Source: Methylobacillus caricis
Lineage (GTDB): Bacteria > Pseudomonadota > Gammaproteobacteria > Burkholderiales > Methylophilaceae
Length of the DNA stretch: 64,000 nucleotides
Assembly: GCF_020532705.1 (NCBI RefSeq)
Contig: NZ_JAJAVD010000001.1
Span: forward strand, 1,876,311 to 1,940,310
Reading direction: 5' to 3'
Part shown: positions 54,834 to 64,000 of the stretch, one piece after another
Layout of the letters: every line of letters starts with the position of its first letter
Position numbering within the stretch: position 1 is the stretch's first letter
Translations under genes and position numbers: made by a program
Notes under the pieces: generated by a model
What the model was told of the DNA's origin: nothing
The model's database searches: none
What the model saw: only the letters and a program-made list of their open reading frames with translations

Positions 54834-55493
54834 CTATTGACAAATAACTTGTTTAAGTTCGCTGCCAGGGAAACTAGCACCCAGCTTGTTCAATTCTATC
54901 GCCATTTCTGCCGACATGTTGTTAATAAGCAGGCTGGACCGCCCTTTTTCCTGGTTTCGTATGCCTTTCTGCGCGGACACCACCCCACGTTGCTGCAACT
55001 GCTCCAGCAGTTTAGTCGCTAATCGCTCATCCTTAAAGACTCCCAGCGAAATTGCATTCTTCCAGGGCGCTTCCTGGATAATGAAACTGACATCCACGCC
55101 CAATGCCTTCAACTCCACCACCTTATCCTGTGCAGCCTGCACAGAAGGCAATGGCGGGATATATACCCAATAGCGCATGGTTTCTCTGGAGGTTTTCTGC
55201 TCCACACTGGCGATCAGGGAGTTTTGTAGCAGAATATCCTGCGCCTGCTTTAGGCTGGCTTCTGAGAAACTGCCCCATTCATAACAGCCATAAACCTCTT
55301 CTGGCTTTGGCGTGCCTTCGGCCTCTCCAATCCTGGGCAATGCCTCGACTTCCTCTGGCATCAGCAACTTGATTTTCTCTGGTTGCAAAGGCTGGTGTAA
55401 TGGCTGCTGCGGCTGCTCTGGAGCATTTGTCAGGGCAAGCCAGCCAAGTAATCCAATATTCAGCGCCACCAATATACCCATCAACCACTTCAT
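54834..55493 (-). CDS. SPOR-domain membrane protein
   Basis: A 219-residue protein with one N-terminal membrane helix (MKWLMGILVALNIGLLGWLA), a Pro/Gln-rich linker and a C-terminal SPOR-like domain (YWVYIPPLPSVQAAQDKVVE, then SLGVFKDERLATKLLEQL). SPOR domains bind denuded glycan strands of peptidoglycan, often at the division site. The start at 55493 overlaps the coaX stop as ATGA. The birA-coaX-SPOR order is common in betaproteobacteria. Confidence 0.82.
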   Translation of the reverse strand: MKWLMGILVALNIGLLGWLALTNAPEQPQQPLHQPLQPEKIKLLMPEEVEALPRIGEAEGTPKPEEVYGCYEWGSFSEASLKQAQDILLQNSLIASVEQKTSRETMRYWVYIPPLPSVQAAQDKVVELKALGVDVSFIIQEAPWKNAISLGVFKDERLATKLLEQLQQRGVVSAQKGIRNQEKGRSSLLINNMSAEMAIELNKLGASFPGSELKQVICQ

Positions 55494-56245
55494 GATGCAT
55501 CTCTTTCTAAATGCCACAACCCGCGCAGTACCAGGTTTTCTTCCAATTTATGCTCTCTCGCCAGTGCATGCCGTTGCAAAAAGGGTAGCAATAGTTCTGC
55601 ATCCCCCCCGCTCACAATACACGACACCACCTGTCCACAATGCTCACTCAATCGCTGCAGCATGTTGTCCACGGCACCGCTCATGGCATTTAATGCGCCG
55701 CTGTATACAGCATCCCCAGTATTCAATGGGAAATCCTGCCACTCTCCTGGCGGCTCACCAATATTGGCAGTGGCCAAACCCAGGCTGGATTGCATCAGGC
55801 GCAGCCCTGGAACAATAATACCGCCAATAAACCTGCCTTGCCCTTGTCCGGTTTGCTCTATCAGATCCACGGTCAATGCAGTACCAGCATTCACTACGAC
55901 ACAGCTTTTCTGGTAATGCTGCCATGCCGCCACCATCGCGGCCCAACGGTCTATTCCGAGCTGTTTTTTGTCTTCATAGCCATTCACTAGGCCAGGGGCT
56001 TGAACATCAGGCGTCAGCCAGTTCACCGGGATTGCAAGTAGCTCCAGCCGCTGTAGCAATGCTTCATAACTGCTTGCTCCCGCTACATTGGCCACCACAG
56101 CATGACTGCACTCGTGCCAGCAGGCTGGTGTGGGCTGCTCTCCGCCATGCTCAAGAATGCCGCATTGCAATATGTCACCTTGAACCGTGAATACAGCCCA
56201 TTTAATCCGGGTATTACCCGCATCGATTGCCAGGAGTTGATACAT
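55490..56245 (-). CDS. coaX: Type III pantothenate kinase
   Basis: Phosphorylates pantothenate in coenzyme A synthesis. The 251-residue protein has the ASKHA phosphate motif DAGNTRIKWAVF at the N terminus, GIDRWAAMVAAW, the VVNAGTALTVDLI segment and IVSGGDAELL. It shares one base with the birA stop and overlaps the SPOR gene downstream by four bases. Confidence 0.94.
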   Translation of the reverse strand: MYQLLAIDAGNTRIKWAVFTVQGDILQCGILEHGGEQPTPACWHECSHAVVANVAGASSYEALLQRLELLAIPVNWLTPDVQAPGLVNGYEDKKQLGIDRWAAMVAAWQHYQKSCVVVNAGTALTVDLIEQTGQGQGRFIGGIIVPGLRLMQSSLGLATANIGEPPGEWQDFPLNTGDAVYSGALNAMSGAVDNMLQRLSEHCGQVVSCIVSGGDAELLLPFLQRHALAREHKLEENLVLRGLWHLERDAS

Positions 56246-57222
56246 CAGGCTACGCCTCGCAGGCTGATTTCACCAGAAGAAAAGCGCTGCACGCCGCGAT
56301 CAGTGTCCACTAGCAATACACCGTCCTGCGCCACCCCGTTGACTGTACCGTTCAATTCACGCCCATCAGGAAATAACAAGCGTACTGCCCGATGATGATA
56401 GGCGTGATGAAGCTCCCATTCGGCGCGCAAACTTTCAAACCCTTCGCTCTCAAACTGGTCAAGCACACAGCCTAACTGATTAAGCAAAGCGCCCAATAGT
56501 TCATTGGGATTGCTATTCTGCCTGCTCAAACTGGACAGATCAGTGACTGGCTGATCAATCTGTGACTGCATCGCAGCAGGCAATTTCAGGTTGAGCCCTA
56601 TGCCGATCACAGCTGCGCTGGGGCCATCCATATCCCCTTGCAACTCAATCAGGATGCCAGCCAGCTTGCTGGGCCCGACCAAGATATCATTCGGCCATTT
56701 CAGCTGCACGCTGTCAATGCCAAGCGCATGCAAGGTGCGCACCAGGGCAATGCCCACCACAAGGCTCAAGCCAGACAAGGCTGCTGCACCGGCCTGAAAG
56801 CGCCAAAGCACTGAAAAGGTGAGGCTTGCACCCAATGCTGCCTGCCAGCTTCTGCCACGCCTGCCCCTGCCTTTGGTTTGAAGCAGCGCCGCCACACAGG
56901 TGGCATGTGGCGCCCCGTTGGCCGCTTGCTGCATCAGGTAGGTATTGGTGGAATCTATTTCATCATGCAGTTCCAGCCGGAATTGCTTACGCCGCTCGCC
57001 CAACGCAGCCAATACGGGTTCGTAGTCCAGTAACTGTACAGGTTCTGGCAAGCGGTATCCCCGCCCTCGCACGGAAAAGACTTCCACGCCCAAGGCTTCA
57101 GCTGCCTGCATGGCATTCCAGACCGATGCGCGCGTCACTGAAAATTGGCGGGCAAGATCCTCACCTGAGTGAAAACGGCCATCTGCCAACAGCCTGAGTA
57201 TGGGGAAAACCAGATTATTCAT
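56245..57222 (-). CDS. birA: Biotin--protein ligase / biotin operon repressor
   Basis: Attaches biotin to carboxylase carrier proteins. With the ATG at 57222 (MNNLVFPILRLLADGRF) it has 325 residues: an N-terminal winged helix (HSGEDLARQFSVTRASVWNAM), the catalytic domain with TKGRGRRGRSWQ and VQLKWPNDILV, and a C-terminal SH3-like domain. The DNA-binding domain indicates the bifunctional type. The frame is open 17 codons further upstream. Confidence 0.93.
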   Translation of the reverse strand: MNNLVFPILRLLADGRFHSGEDLARQFSVTRASVWNAMQAAEALGVEVFSVRGRGYRLPEPVQLLDYEPVLAALGERRKQFRLELHDEIDSTNTYLMQQAANGAPHATCVAALLQTKGRGRRGRSWQAALGASLTFSVLWRFQAGAAALSGLSLVVGIALVRTLHALGIDSVQLKWPNDILVGPSKLAGILIELQGDMDGPSAAVIGIGLNLKLPAAMQSQIDQPVTDLSSLSRQNSNPNELLGALLNQLGCVLDQFESEGFESLRAEWELHHAYHHRAVRLLFPDGRELNGTVNGVAQDGVLLVDTDRGVQRFSSGEISLRGVA

Positions 57223-57339
57223 ATTAAGTAAGTCGAGTATATCAGCAGGCCAATCTCCCGGCACGCCAGGCAAGTGACCATCAAGCGCCTAACCGATGTA
57301 AAATAGCACGATATTCACAGCAATCTATACTAGATACTC

Positions 57340-59106
57340 ATGTCTTCTGATAAAACCCCTGTTGCTCCTGCCGCCAACTTCATTCGCAATATCGTGGAAC
57401 GCGATCTTGAACAAGGCACTTATGCCAGCCGCCGCTGGAACGGCACCCCTGGAGATGCCAGTCACCAGGCCGCTGGCGAGCCCGACCCCGCCAAAATTCG
57501 CACGCGCTTTCCGCCCGAGCCAAATGGATATCTCCATATTGGCCATGCAAAATCCATCTGCCTGAACTTTGGCCTCGCGCGTGATTATGGTGGCGTATGC
57601 CACATGCGGTTTGACGATACCAATCCGGAAAAAGAAGAGCAGGAATATGTAGACTCAATCAAGGAGACCATCAAATGGCTTGGGTTTGGTTGGGATGCAT
57701 TCGATCAATCCCACCTGTATTTTGCCAGCAATTATTTCGACTTCATGTACCGCGCCGCTGAAGCGCTCATCAACAATGGCCATGCCTATGTAGACCAGCA
57801 GTCAGCAGAAGATATGCGATTGAACCGCGGCACCCTGACCGAGCCTGGCAAGGACTCCCCTTGGCGTAACCGCCCCGCGGCAGAATCTCTGCAACTATTC
57901 CGTGAAATGCGCGACGGCAAGCATGCTGACGGCAGCATGGTATTGCGTGCCAAGATCGATATGGCCTCCCCCAATATCAATCTGCGCGATCCGGCCATTT
58001 ACCGCATCAAACGTGCACATCACCATAATACCGGGGACAAATGGTGCATCTACCCCATGTACACATTTGCACATCCGCTGGAAGATGCACTGGAGCAAAT
58101 CACCCATTCCATCTGTACCCTGGAATTCGAGGATCAGCGTCCATTCTATGACTGGGTGCTGGAACGCTTGGCAGAAGCAGGTCTGCTTGCCAACCCATTG
58201 CCCAAGCAATATGAATTTTCGCGCCTCAACCTGACCTATGTCGTGCTGTCCAAACGCAAACTGATCGAGTTAGTGGAAAACAAGCATGTCGATGGCTGGG
58301 ATGACCCCCGCCTTCCCACCCTGGCCGGTGCACGCCGCCGTGGCTACACACCTGAGGGCTTCCGCCTGTTTGCAGATCGCATCGGCGTTTCCAAGTCCGA
58401 CTCATGGATTGAATACACCATTCTTGAAGACTGCATGCGCGAAACCCTGAATGAATCCGCTGAACGCCGCATTGCAGTGCTGGATCCAATCAAGCTGGTG
58501 ATCAGCAACTATCCGGAAAATCAGGAAGAAGACTGCTTCGCACCCAACCATCCATTGCATCCGGAACTGGGTAAGCGCGTGGTTCCGCTTTCACGTGAAC
58601 TCTGGATTGAACGTGAAGACTTCATGGAAACACCGGTAAAAGGTTATTTCCGCCTATTCCCCGAGAACATGGTGCGCCTGCGTTACGGCTACGTTGTCAA
58701 ATGCACAGGTTTTGACAAGGATGCCGACGGCAGCGTCTCTACCGTCTATTGCGAATACCTGCCAGACACCAAGTCAGGAACGCCAGGCGCCGATAGCGTC
58801 AAGGTGAAGGGCAACATCCATTGGGTATCCGTCAATCATGCCCATGCTGCTGAAATCCGCCTTTACGACCGCCTGTTCAAGGAAGCCCACCCTGGTACCG
58901 GGGACCGTAACTACCTGGATGATATCAATCCTGACTCAGTACAGATCATTACCGCTCAATTGGAACCTGCATTGAAGGATGCACAACCGGAAGAACGCTT
59001 CCAGTTTGAACGCCACGGCTACTTTATCGTTGATAAAAAAGACTCCCAGGCTGGTGCTCCAGTGTTCAATCGCACGGTGACCCTGCGCGATCATTGGCAC
59101 AAGTAA
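57340..59106 (+). CDS. glnS: Glutaminyl-tRNA synthetase
   Basis: Class I synthetase that charges tRNA-Gln directly. The 588 residues carry the HIGH motif (H66-I67-G68-H69 in PPEPNGYLHIGHAKS), the KMSKS variant VSKSD at 350-354 and the C-terminal beta-barrel anticodon-binding domain. GlnRS in bacteria is derived from eukaryotes and is limited to some groups including beta- and gammaproteobacteria. It ends directly before the flavin reductase gene. Confidence 0.97.
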   Translation: MSSDKTPVAPAANFIRNIVERDLEQGTYASRRWNGTPGDASHQAAGEPDPAKIRTRFPPEPNGYLHIGHAKSICLNFGLARDYGGVCHMRFDDTNPEKEEQEYVDSIKETIKWLGFGWDAFDQSHLYFASNYFDFMYRAAEALINNGHAYVDQQSAEDMRLNRGTLTEPGKDSPWRNRPAAESLQLFREMRDGKHADGSMVLRAKIDMASPNINLRDPAIYRIKRAHHHNTGDKWCIYPMYTFAHPLEDALEQITHSICTLEFEDQRPFYDWVLERLAEAGLLANPLPKQYEFSRLNLTYVVLSKRKLIELVENKHVDGWDDPRLPTLAGARRRGYTPEGFRLFADRIGVSKSDSWIEYTILEDCMRETLNESAERRIAVLDPIKLVISNYPENQEEDCFAPNHPLHPELGKRVVPLSRELWIEREDFMETPVKGYFRLFPENMVRLRYGYVVKCTGFDKDADGSVSTVYCEYLPDTKSGTPGADSVKVKGNIHWVSVNHAHAAEIRLYDRLFKEAHPGTGDRNYLDDINPDSVQIITAQLEPALKDAQPEERFQFERHGYFIVDKKDSQAGAPVFNRTVTLRDHWHK

Positions 59107-59688
59107 ATGAGCATCACAGCGGTAGAGCTCAAGCACGCATATCGCCTGCTTAACCATGGTCCCGTAGTGCTGGTGTCCGCAGCCCATGCAGGCAAGCAGA
59201 ACATCATGGCTGCCGCCTGGAATATGCCGTTGGACTTTGATCCTGCCAAGATAGCCGTAGTGATAGACAAAAACACCTATACTCGCGGGCTAATTGAGGC
59301 TGCCGGGACATTTGCCATCAATGTCCCTTGCATGCAGCAAAGCAAGGTAGTGATGCAGGTTGGTTCATCCAGTGGCAAGGAGGCACGTTTTGCCGAATCA
59401 GACAAAATGGCGGCTTATCAGTTGCCAACCTTTGCTTCGACAAAGATAGAAGCCCCTTTGCTGGCGGGTTGTGTGGCATGGCTGGAATGCCGATCATTGC
59501 AGGGAGAAATTGAGAACCAGCAGAAGCATGATTTATTTATTGGCGAGGTAGTAGCTGCCTATGCTGATAGCAGGGTGTTTTCCAACGGCCGCTGGCATTT
59601 TGAAGGACATGACCAGCTCCGCACTTTGCACTACATCGCAGGCGGCGCATTTTTTGCCACAGGCGACAGCGTATCAATCACACCATAG
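59107..59688 (+). CDS. Flavin reductase family protein
   Basis: A 193-residue FMN-binding split-barrel protein of the flavoredoxin type: PVVLVSAAHAGKQNIMAAAW at the N terminus, IDKNTYTRGLIEAAGTFAIN, and a C-terminal segment around LHYIAGGAFFATGD. It likely binds FMN and reduces it or another acceptor; the partner is unknown. It starts immediately after the glnS stop codon with no gap, so co-translation is likely. Confidence 0.85.
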   Translation: MSITAVELKHAYRLLNHGPVVLVSAAHAGKQNIMAAAWNMPLDFDPAKIAVVIDKNTYTRGLIEAAGTFAINVPCMQQSKVVMQVGSSSGKEARFAESDKMAAYQLPTFASTKIEAPLLAGCVAWLECRSLQGEIENQQKHDLFIGEVVAAYADSRVFSNGRWHFEGHDQLRTLHYIAGGAFFATGDSVSITP

Positions 59689-59718
59689 CCCTAGTTAATC
59701 AAGGGCAGGGTGCCCTGC

Positions 59719-60039
59719 TTATTGTTCCTTTACGCTGGAAATCGTCCAGAACTGCTTGTCCTTATCACGCGTCCGAGAGCATCCCAAGGCAATCGGTTCC
59801 TGTCCTGGCTGCAACAGATGCTTGGTATGGTCTGCGGTTTGCACCCCCATAAACCACCTATCCAGCCAGACAATCAAAGGCTGATCAGAGGTATTTTGCA
59901 GCAGAATCAATTTACCGTCATTGGACAGACACTCAGAACTATCATCTTCAACGAGCGTGACCCTGGGATCCTGTGTTTCCGCGGCATATGCATTCACTGC
60001 CAGCAATGCAGTGAATAATACTGAAAAAAACTTGGTCAT
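59719..60039 (-). CDS. Small secreted hypothetical protein
   Basis: A 106-residue protein with a clear signal peptide ([20 protein letters not shown]) and a short mature part with two cysteines (SSECLSND and ALGCSRTR). It looks beta-rich ([20 protein letters not shown]). I do not recognise a family. It is convergent with the flavin reductase gene and divergent from cysK. Confidence 0.7.
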   Translation of the reverse strand: MTKFFSVLFTALLAVNAYAAETQDPRVTLVEDDSSECLSNDGKLILLQNTSDQPLIVWLDRWFMGVQTADHTKHLLQPGQEPIALGCSRTRDKDKQFWTISSVKEQ

Positions 60040-60143
60040 TCTCTCTCCAATCAGATCACCTTTACAACAAACAACCTCTATGGCTGGTTGTGGGCTTGGG
60101 TGCAGTATATTACCCTATGGGCTATTCATTCAGCAGGTATCTC

Positions 60144-61082
60144 ATGCGTATTGCCAATAACACTGCCGAACTCATCGGCAACACTCCACTAGTCCGTCTA
60201 AATAGAACTGCAACAGGGATAGACACCAGCACGACAATTGCATGCAAGCTTGAGTATTTTAACCCAGCTCATAGCGTAAAAGACCGAATCGCCGTCTCTA
60301 TCATGGATGCATTGGCACAAGCTGGCCGCATCAAGCCAGATACCATCATTCTCGAAGCAACCAGTGGCAATACCGGCATTGGGCTCGCCATGGTATGCGC
60401 TGCACGCGGTATTCAATGTACATTTGTCATGCCTGACACCATGAGCCGTGAACGCAGGCTGTTGCTCAAAGCCTATGGTGCAGAGCTGATACTGACTCCC
60501 GGACCTGATGGCATGCCCGGCGCCATTAAAAGGGCTGAAGAACTGGCCGCAACAGATTCGCGCTATATTATCGCCCGACAATTCGATAATCCAGCCAACC
60601 CTGACATTCACAGACGCACTACTGCGGAAGAAATCTGGCGAGATACAGACGGCCAGGTTGACATTATTGTCTCTGGTATAGGAACTGGCGGCACAATTAC
60701 CGGCATTGGCGAAGTCCTGAAAACGCGTAAACCCAGCTTGCAAATCATCGCTGTAGAACCTGATGCCAGCCCAGTACTATCTGGCGGCGTAAGAGGCCCA
60801 CACCCACTGCAAGGTATAGGGGCAGGCTTTATCCCACCGATTCTGAATACTGCCATTTATGATGAAATCGTGCGGGTTAAAAATGAAGATGCCATGCACA
60901 TTGCACGCCGTATGGCAAAAGAAGATGGCCTGCTTGTAGGCATTTCTTCTGGCGCCGCTACCTGGGCTGCCTTGGAAATCGCTAAGCGTCCGGAAAGCTG
61001 GGGTAAATTGATTGTTGTCATCATCCCCTCCTTTGGTGAACGTTATCTTTCCACGCCTTTATTCAGTGATCTTGAAGTGTAA
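60144..61082 (+). CDS. cysK: Cysteine synthase A (O-acetylserine sulfhydrylase)
   Basis: PLP enzyme making cysteine from O-acetylserine and sulfide. With the ATG at 60144 ([20 protein letters not shown]) it has 312 residues; PLP-binding K46 lies in NPAHSVKDR, the substrate loop is [11 protein letters not shown], and the phosphate-binding [10 protein letters not shown] is present. The frame is open 18 codons upstream, but that part is not family-like. The CysK type fits better than CysM. Confidence 0.93.
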   Translation: MRIANNTAELIGNTPLVRLNRTATGIDTSTTIACKLEYFNPAHSVKDRIAVSIMDALAQAGRIKPDTIILEATSGNTGIGLAMVCAARGIQCTFVMPDTMSRERRLLLKAYGAELILTPGPDGMPGAIKRAEELAATDSRYIIARQFDNPANPDIHRRTTAEEIWRDTDGQVDIIVSGIGTGGTITGIGEVLKTRKPSLQIIAVEPDASPVLSGGVRGPHPLQGIGAGFIPPILNTAIYDEIVRVKNEDAMHIARRMAKEDGLLVGISSGAATWAALEIAKRPESWGKLIVVIIPSFGERYLSTPLFSDLEV

Positions 61083-61143
61083 TAGCTGGTATGGTGGGCA
61101 TTGCCCGACCTCCCCATGTATCTCCCAGTAGGATTTGATACTC

Positions 61144-62220
61144 ATGAAGAAAAGACGCCACTCACACAGCAAGAAAATAGGCCTGCCACCAGGCACGTTG
61201 ATGCATACCGGTGATATCAAGACCACACATATACAACTCACCCTGTTCCGCTATAACGCAGACTTCATTGAAGAAAAAACCATCCATTCCCTGGATGAAA
61301 TCGGCGATACTCAGGCACCGGACAATACCATTCTGTGGCTGAATATACACGGCTTGCATGATCCCAAGCTAATGGCGGAGATAGGCCAGAAGTTCAAGCT
61401 GCACCCGCTGGTGTTGGAAGATATCCTCAATACAGATCAACGTCCCAAAGCAGATGCCTACGATGACTATCTTTACCTGGTCACACGTTTTTTCAATTAT
61501 GACTCTGACCAAATGGCGATCAGTTCAGAGCAAATCAGCCTGATTCTTGGCAACCAATTCGTGCTTTCCTTCCAAGAACGCCCTACCGGCTCTTTTGACC
61601 CGGTGCGTGAAAGATTGCGTGCCAACAAAGGCCTGTTAAGGAAGTCTGGGGCTGATGTTTTGGCCTACGCGCTGCTGGACATGATAGTCGACAAATACTT
61701 CGCCATGCTTGAGCAGATGAGTGATGATTGCGAAAAACTCGAAGAGCAATTACTACGCAAACCTTCGGATGCAGTCTTGCAAAGCATACATAGGCTCAAG
61801 CGCGAAACCATGGATTTACGCCGGGCCGTCTGGCCACTGCGCGAAATCATCAATACACTAATTCGCAATGAATACGGATTTTTCCAGGACAATACCATTC
61901 TCTATTTGAGAGATGTCTATGACCATAGTATTCACTTTATTGAATCGCTGGAATCACTGCGCGACCTGCTCGCAGGCATGCTGGATATCTATCTATCCAG
62001 CATCAGCAATCAGGTAAATAAAGAAGTTCGAATACTCACTGTCGTCACCATGTTGTTTATGCCCGCCACCCTGATCTCAGGTATTTTTGGCATGAATTTT
62101 GAGCATATGCCTCTACTGAACGATTCTTGGGGATTCTGGTTTGCCATTGGCATAATGCTGCTGGTGGCTAGCAGTATGGCCTTGCATTTCTGGCGCCGCC
62201 AATGGCTTAGCAGGCACTAA
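61144..62220 (+). CDS. corA: Magnesium/cobalt transporter CorA
   Basis: Pentameric divalent cation channel. The 358-residue protein has a large cytoplasmic N-terminal domain and two C-terminal membrane helices; the pore signature GMNF is at 316-319 in SGIFGMNFEHMP. AGGA precedes the ATG at 61144; an in-frame TTG three codons earlier is an alternative. It converges on msrA with 8 bases between the ends. Confidence 0.94.
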   Translation: MKKRRHSHSKKIGLPPGTLMHTGDIKTTHIQLTLFRYNADFIEEKTIHSLDEIGDTQAPDNTILWLNIHGLHDPKLMAEIGQKFKLHPLVLEDILNTDQRPKADAYDDYLYLVTRFFNYDSDQMAISSEQISLILGNQFVLSFQERPTGSFDPVRERLRANKGLLRKSGADVLAYALLDMIVDKYFAMLEQMSDDCEKLEEQLLRKPSDAVLQSIHRLKRETMDLRRAVWPLREIINTLIRNEYGFFQDNTILYLRDVYDHSIHFIESLESLRDLLAGMLDIYLSSISNQVNKEVRILTVVTMLFMPATLISGIFGMNFEHMPLLNDSWGFWFAIGIMLLVASSMALHFWRRQWLSRH

Positions 62221-62228
62221 TCTCAGAG

Positions 62229-62771
62229 CTATCCCAGCGTCTTTAAACGATCGGCATATTTAGCGCGAATTTTCGCGACTTTAGGCGCAGCGACCGCAAG
62301 ACAATAGGGTTGCTGTGGATTATTGGAAAAATATTGCTGATGATAATCTTCAGCTGGATAAAAGCGAGCATCGTCATTGACTTGGGTTACTACTGGCGCA
62401 CCAAATATATTGTGTGCATTAAACCCCTGAATCACCTCCTCCGCAATTTTGCGTTGCCCTGCATCCTGGCAAAAGATGGCAGACCGATACTGCGTGCCTA
62501 TATCATGCCCTTGGCGGTTAAGCGTTGTTGGATCATGAACCAGGAAGAATATTTCCAACAGCTCTTCAAAACTAATGAGCGAAGCATCAAACGTAATTCT
62601 AATGGCCTCTGCATGGCCAGTGTCCCCTGTACAAACCTCTTTGTAACTCGGATCAAGGGTCTGACCACCGATATATCCGGAGACCACTGTTTCTACGCCC
62701 TCCAGTTGGCTGAATACTGGCTCCAGGCACCAAAAACAACCGCCCGCAAAAATTGCTATGGATTCCGCCAT
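62229..62771 (-). CDS. msrA: Peptide-methionine (S)-S-oxide reductase
   Basis: Repairs oxidised methionine in proteins. The 180-residue protein has the catalytic motif GCFWC with C12 and C15 in FAGGCFWCLEP, and the substrate segment GYIGGQTLDPSYKEV. The catalytic position is the first cysteine. It is divergent from the ParA-like gene downstream. Confidence 0.95.
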   Translation of the reverse strand: MAESIAIFAGGCFWCLEPVFSQLEGVETVVSGYIGGQTLDPSYKEVCTGDTGHAEAIRITFDASLISFEELLEIFFLVHDPTTLNRQGHDIGTQYRSAIFCQDAGQRKIAEEVIQGFNAHNIFGAPVVTQVNDDARFYPAEDYHQQYFSNNPQQPYCLAVAAPKVAKIRAKYADRLKTLG

Positions 62772-62912
62772 CCCTCCTCCTTCTCATCACTTTAAGGCTT
62801 AACTGGCAAAAAGTACGGTAATAATGCTTTAAATCTCAAGATCAAGCTTCTTGCGCATACAGCATAATATAGTTCCAGATCCCTCAAACTAGCTAGATGA
62901 TCAGAGAGTATT

Positions 62913-63677
62913 ATGGCGCGTATTGCTGTTTTTAACCAGAAAGGTGGTGTAGCAAAAACTACCACTGCCCTTAATCTTGCCGGTGCATTGCAACGTACCG
63001 GCAAGGAAGCGCTCCTGATCGACATGGATCCACAAGCACACCTGACACAAATTCATGGCCAGATGCCAGAAACGGCAAAGCAAAGCCTATTTGGCTTCTA
63101 TCAAGACGATAAGCCACTTCACCATCTGGAGGTAGAGTGGCCAGGTTTAGGGCATCTCATCCCATCGCATAAGGAACTGATCAAAGTAGATTCAGCTTTC
63201 GGGAAAGGCCCGGCTCTTCTCAATAAGTTGCGCCACGGCCTAGAAATCACAGACAAACTATATATGGGTCGCCATACATTGATTGATTGCTGCCCATACC
63301 TGGGCACTCTCTCACTGAACGCCATATTTGCTGCAGATCTGATCATTATCCCCATCTCTTCTGATTTTCTTTCCCTAAAAGGCGCAAAGAAAATGGGAGA
63401 TACCCTGGCTGCCATCGAACCCGTATTGAAGCGGCGGATAGAACGGCGCTACCTGCTGACACGCTTTGACCGCAGGCGTGGAATGACATTTGAAGTACAG
63501 AAAAAAGCCAGGGAGCTATTTGGACAAGATCTGCTGGAAACCGTCATCTCTGAGAATGTCGCTGTAGCGGAGAGCCCAGAACTTGGAATAGACATCTTCC
63601 GCCACCAACCCAATAGTACTGGCGCACAGAACTACCTTGCACTCCTTATTGAATTAGCGCAGAAATGGCCTCAATAG
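62913..63677 (+). CDS. ParA-family ATPase (orphan)
   Basis: A 254-residue ParA/MinD-like ATPase with the deviant Walker A motif KGGVAKTT at residues 11-18, DMDPQAHLT and IDCCPYLG as later motifs. The usual glycine before the catalytic lysine is replaced by alanine, which is tolerated in this family. There is no ParB or cargo gene nearby; the gene stands beside an rRNA operon. It is not closely similar to the ParA-like protein at 12591-13250. Confidence 0.85.
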   Translation: MARIAVFNQKGGVAKTTTALNLAGALQRTGKEALLIDMDPQAHLTQIHGQMPETAKQSLFGFYQDDKPLHHLEVEWPGLGHLIPSHKELIKVDSAFGKGPALLNKLRHGLEITDKLYMGRHTLIDCCPYLGTLSLNAIFAADLIIIPISSDFLSLKGAKKMGDTLAAIEPVLKRRIERRYLLTRFDRRRGMTFEVQKKARELFGQDLLETVISENVAVAESPELGIDIFRHQPNSTGAQNYLALLIELAQKWPQ

Positions 63678-63851
63678 GCTGCGATTGATGTGTGTTGTGC
63701 ATTATCCATTGTAAACAAACCCCATTGAACTGAAGTTAAGCATTCTCAGCTTGAACAGTCGTCCTGATTTAATCGCTGACACCCAGTAGAAATAAACAAA
63801 AAATGCCATCGGCATCATCAAAAAGGTGTTAATTAGCTGAAACAGAAAATG

Positions 63852-63882
63852 AAAAAGCCCGCTAGTTATCTAGCGGGCTTTT
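63852..63882 (-). terminator. Rho-independent terminator of the rRNA operon
   Basis: AGCCCGCTAG and CTAGCGGGCT (63856-63879) pair perfectly around a four-base loop; on the minus strand the stem is followed by TTTTTCATTTT. It lies just beyond the 3' end of the 5S rRNA gene. Confidence 0.93.
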
Positions 63883-63890
63883 GAATAAAA

Positions 63891-64000
63891 GCCTGGCGGT
63901 GACCTACTTTCGCATACGAGAAGTATACTATCATTGGCGCAGAATCGTTTCACGGCCCTGTTCGAGATGGGAAGGGGTGGTTCCAATTCGCTATGGCCGC
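63891..64000 (-). rRNA. rrf: 5S ribosomal RNA, 5' end cut by window
   Basis: On the minus strand the sequence reads GCGGCCATAGCGAATTGG, then ACCACCCCTTCCCATCTCG and AACAGGGCCGTGAAACG, ending GGTCACCGCCAGGC. These are standard 5S rRNA segments. Only the first few bases are missing. The rest of the rRNA operon is expected beyond position 64000. Confidence 0.95.

Noticed and set aside
59694..59718. Small hairpin between the convergent flavin reductase and hypothetical genes
   Set aside because: Several alternative short stems and only a weak T stretch; cannot be called a terminator with confidence.

Overview
The window looks like a chromosomal segment of a Gram-negative betaproteobacterium. A member of the Methylophilaceae (Methylobacillus/Methylovorus type) is my best guess, from gene order and protein style; this is inference and no search was run. 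It holds about 60 genes, one tRNA and the edge of an rRNA operon. I see no insertion sequence, integrase, CRISPR array or phage gene.

Layout. 1-7.45 kb: NADH dehydrogenase operon, minus strand, nuoA-B-C-D-E-F-G and the start of nuoH. 8.0-12.0 kb: tRNA-Leu(GAG), secG, tpiA, recJ and an RpfE-like gene, also minus. 12.1-17.6 kb: sixA, a ParA-like ATPase, a CYTH-CHAD protein, a small membrane protein with a K+ channel, and the ribosome-rescue hydrolase arfB. 18.0-23.9 kb: pyruvate dehydrogenase operon aceE-aceF-lpd. 24.1-26.7 kb: cytochrome b561, a DUF6607 protein and a secreted cupin. 26.9-33.4 kb: complete cytochrome c maturation operon ccmABCDEFGHI (minus). 33.6-48.0 kb: an accessory region with three cytochrome c'-like proteins, a diheme cytochrome, a periplasmic peroxiredoxin, a TonB-dependent receptor, a small secreted protein, a 2-oxoglutarate/Fe(II) oxygenase, a secreted metallo-beta-lactamase-fold enzyme, an SMP-30 protein and a DUF1501 plus DUF1549/DUF1553 pair of the kind familiar from Planctomycetes. 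48.5-54.4 kb: tripartite RND efflux system. 54.4-63.7 kb: housekeeping genes (SPOR protein, coaX, birA, glnS, flavin reductase, cysK, corA, msrA, an orphan parA). 63.9-64 kb: 3' part of a 5S rRNA gene on the minus strand.

Main discovery. Seven sites with sigma-54 (RpoN) -24/-12 architecture (GG, ten bases, GC) stand in front of accessory genes between 24 and 48.5 kb: cytochrome b561, cupin, TonB receptor, small secreted protein, metallo-beta-lactamase-fold enzyme, the DUF1549/DUF1553-DUF1501 operon and the RND pump. Four of the seven lie 51-53 nt from the start codon. This points to one inducible regulon that links outer-membrane uptake, periplasmic oxidation or hydrolysis, c-type cytochromes and efflux. 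Its substrate and its enhancer-binding activator are not visible here. The neighbouring ccm operon would supply haem attachment for its many CXXCH proteins.
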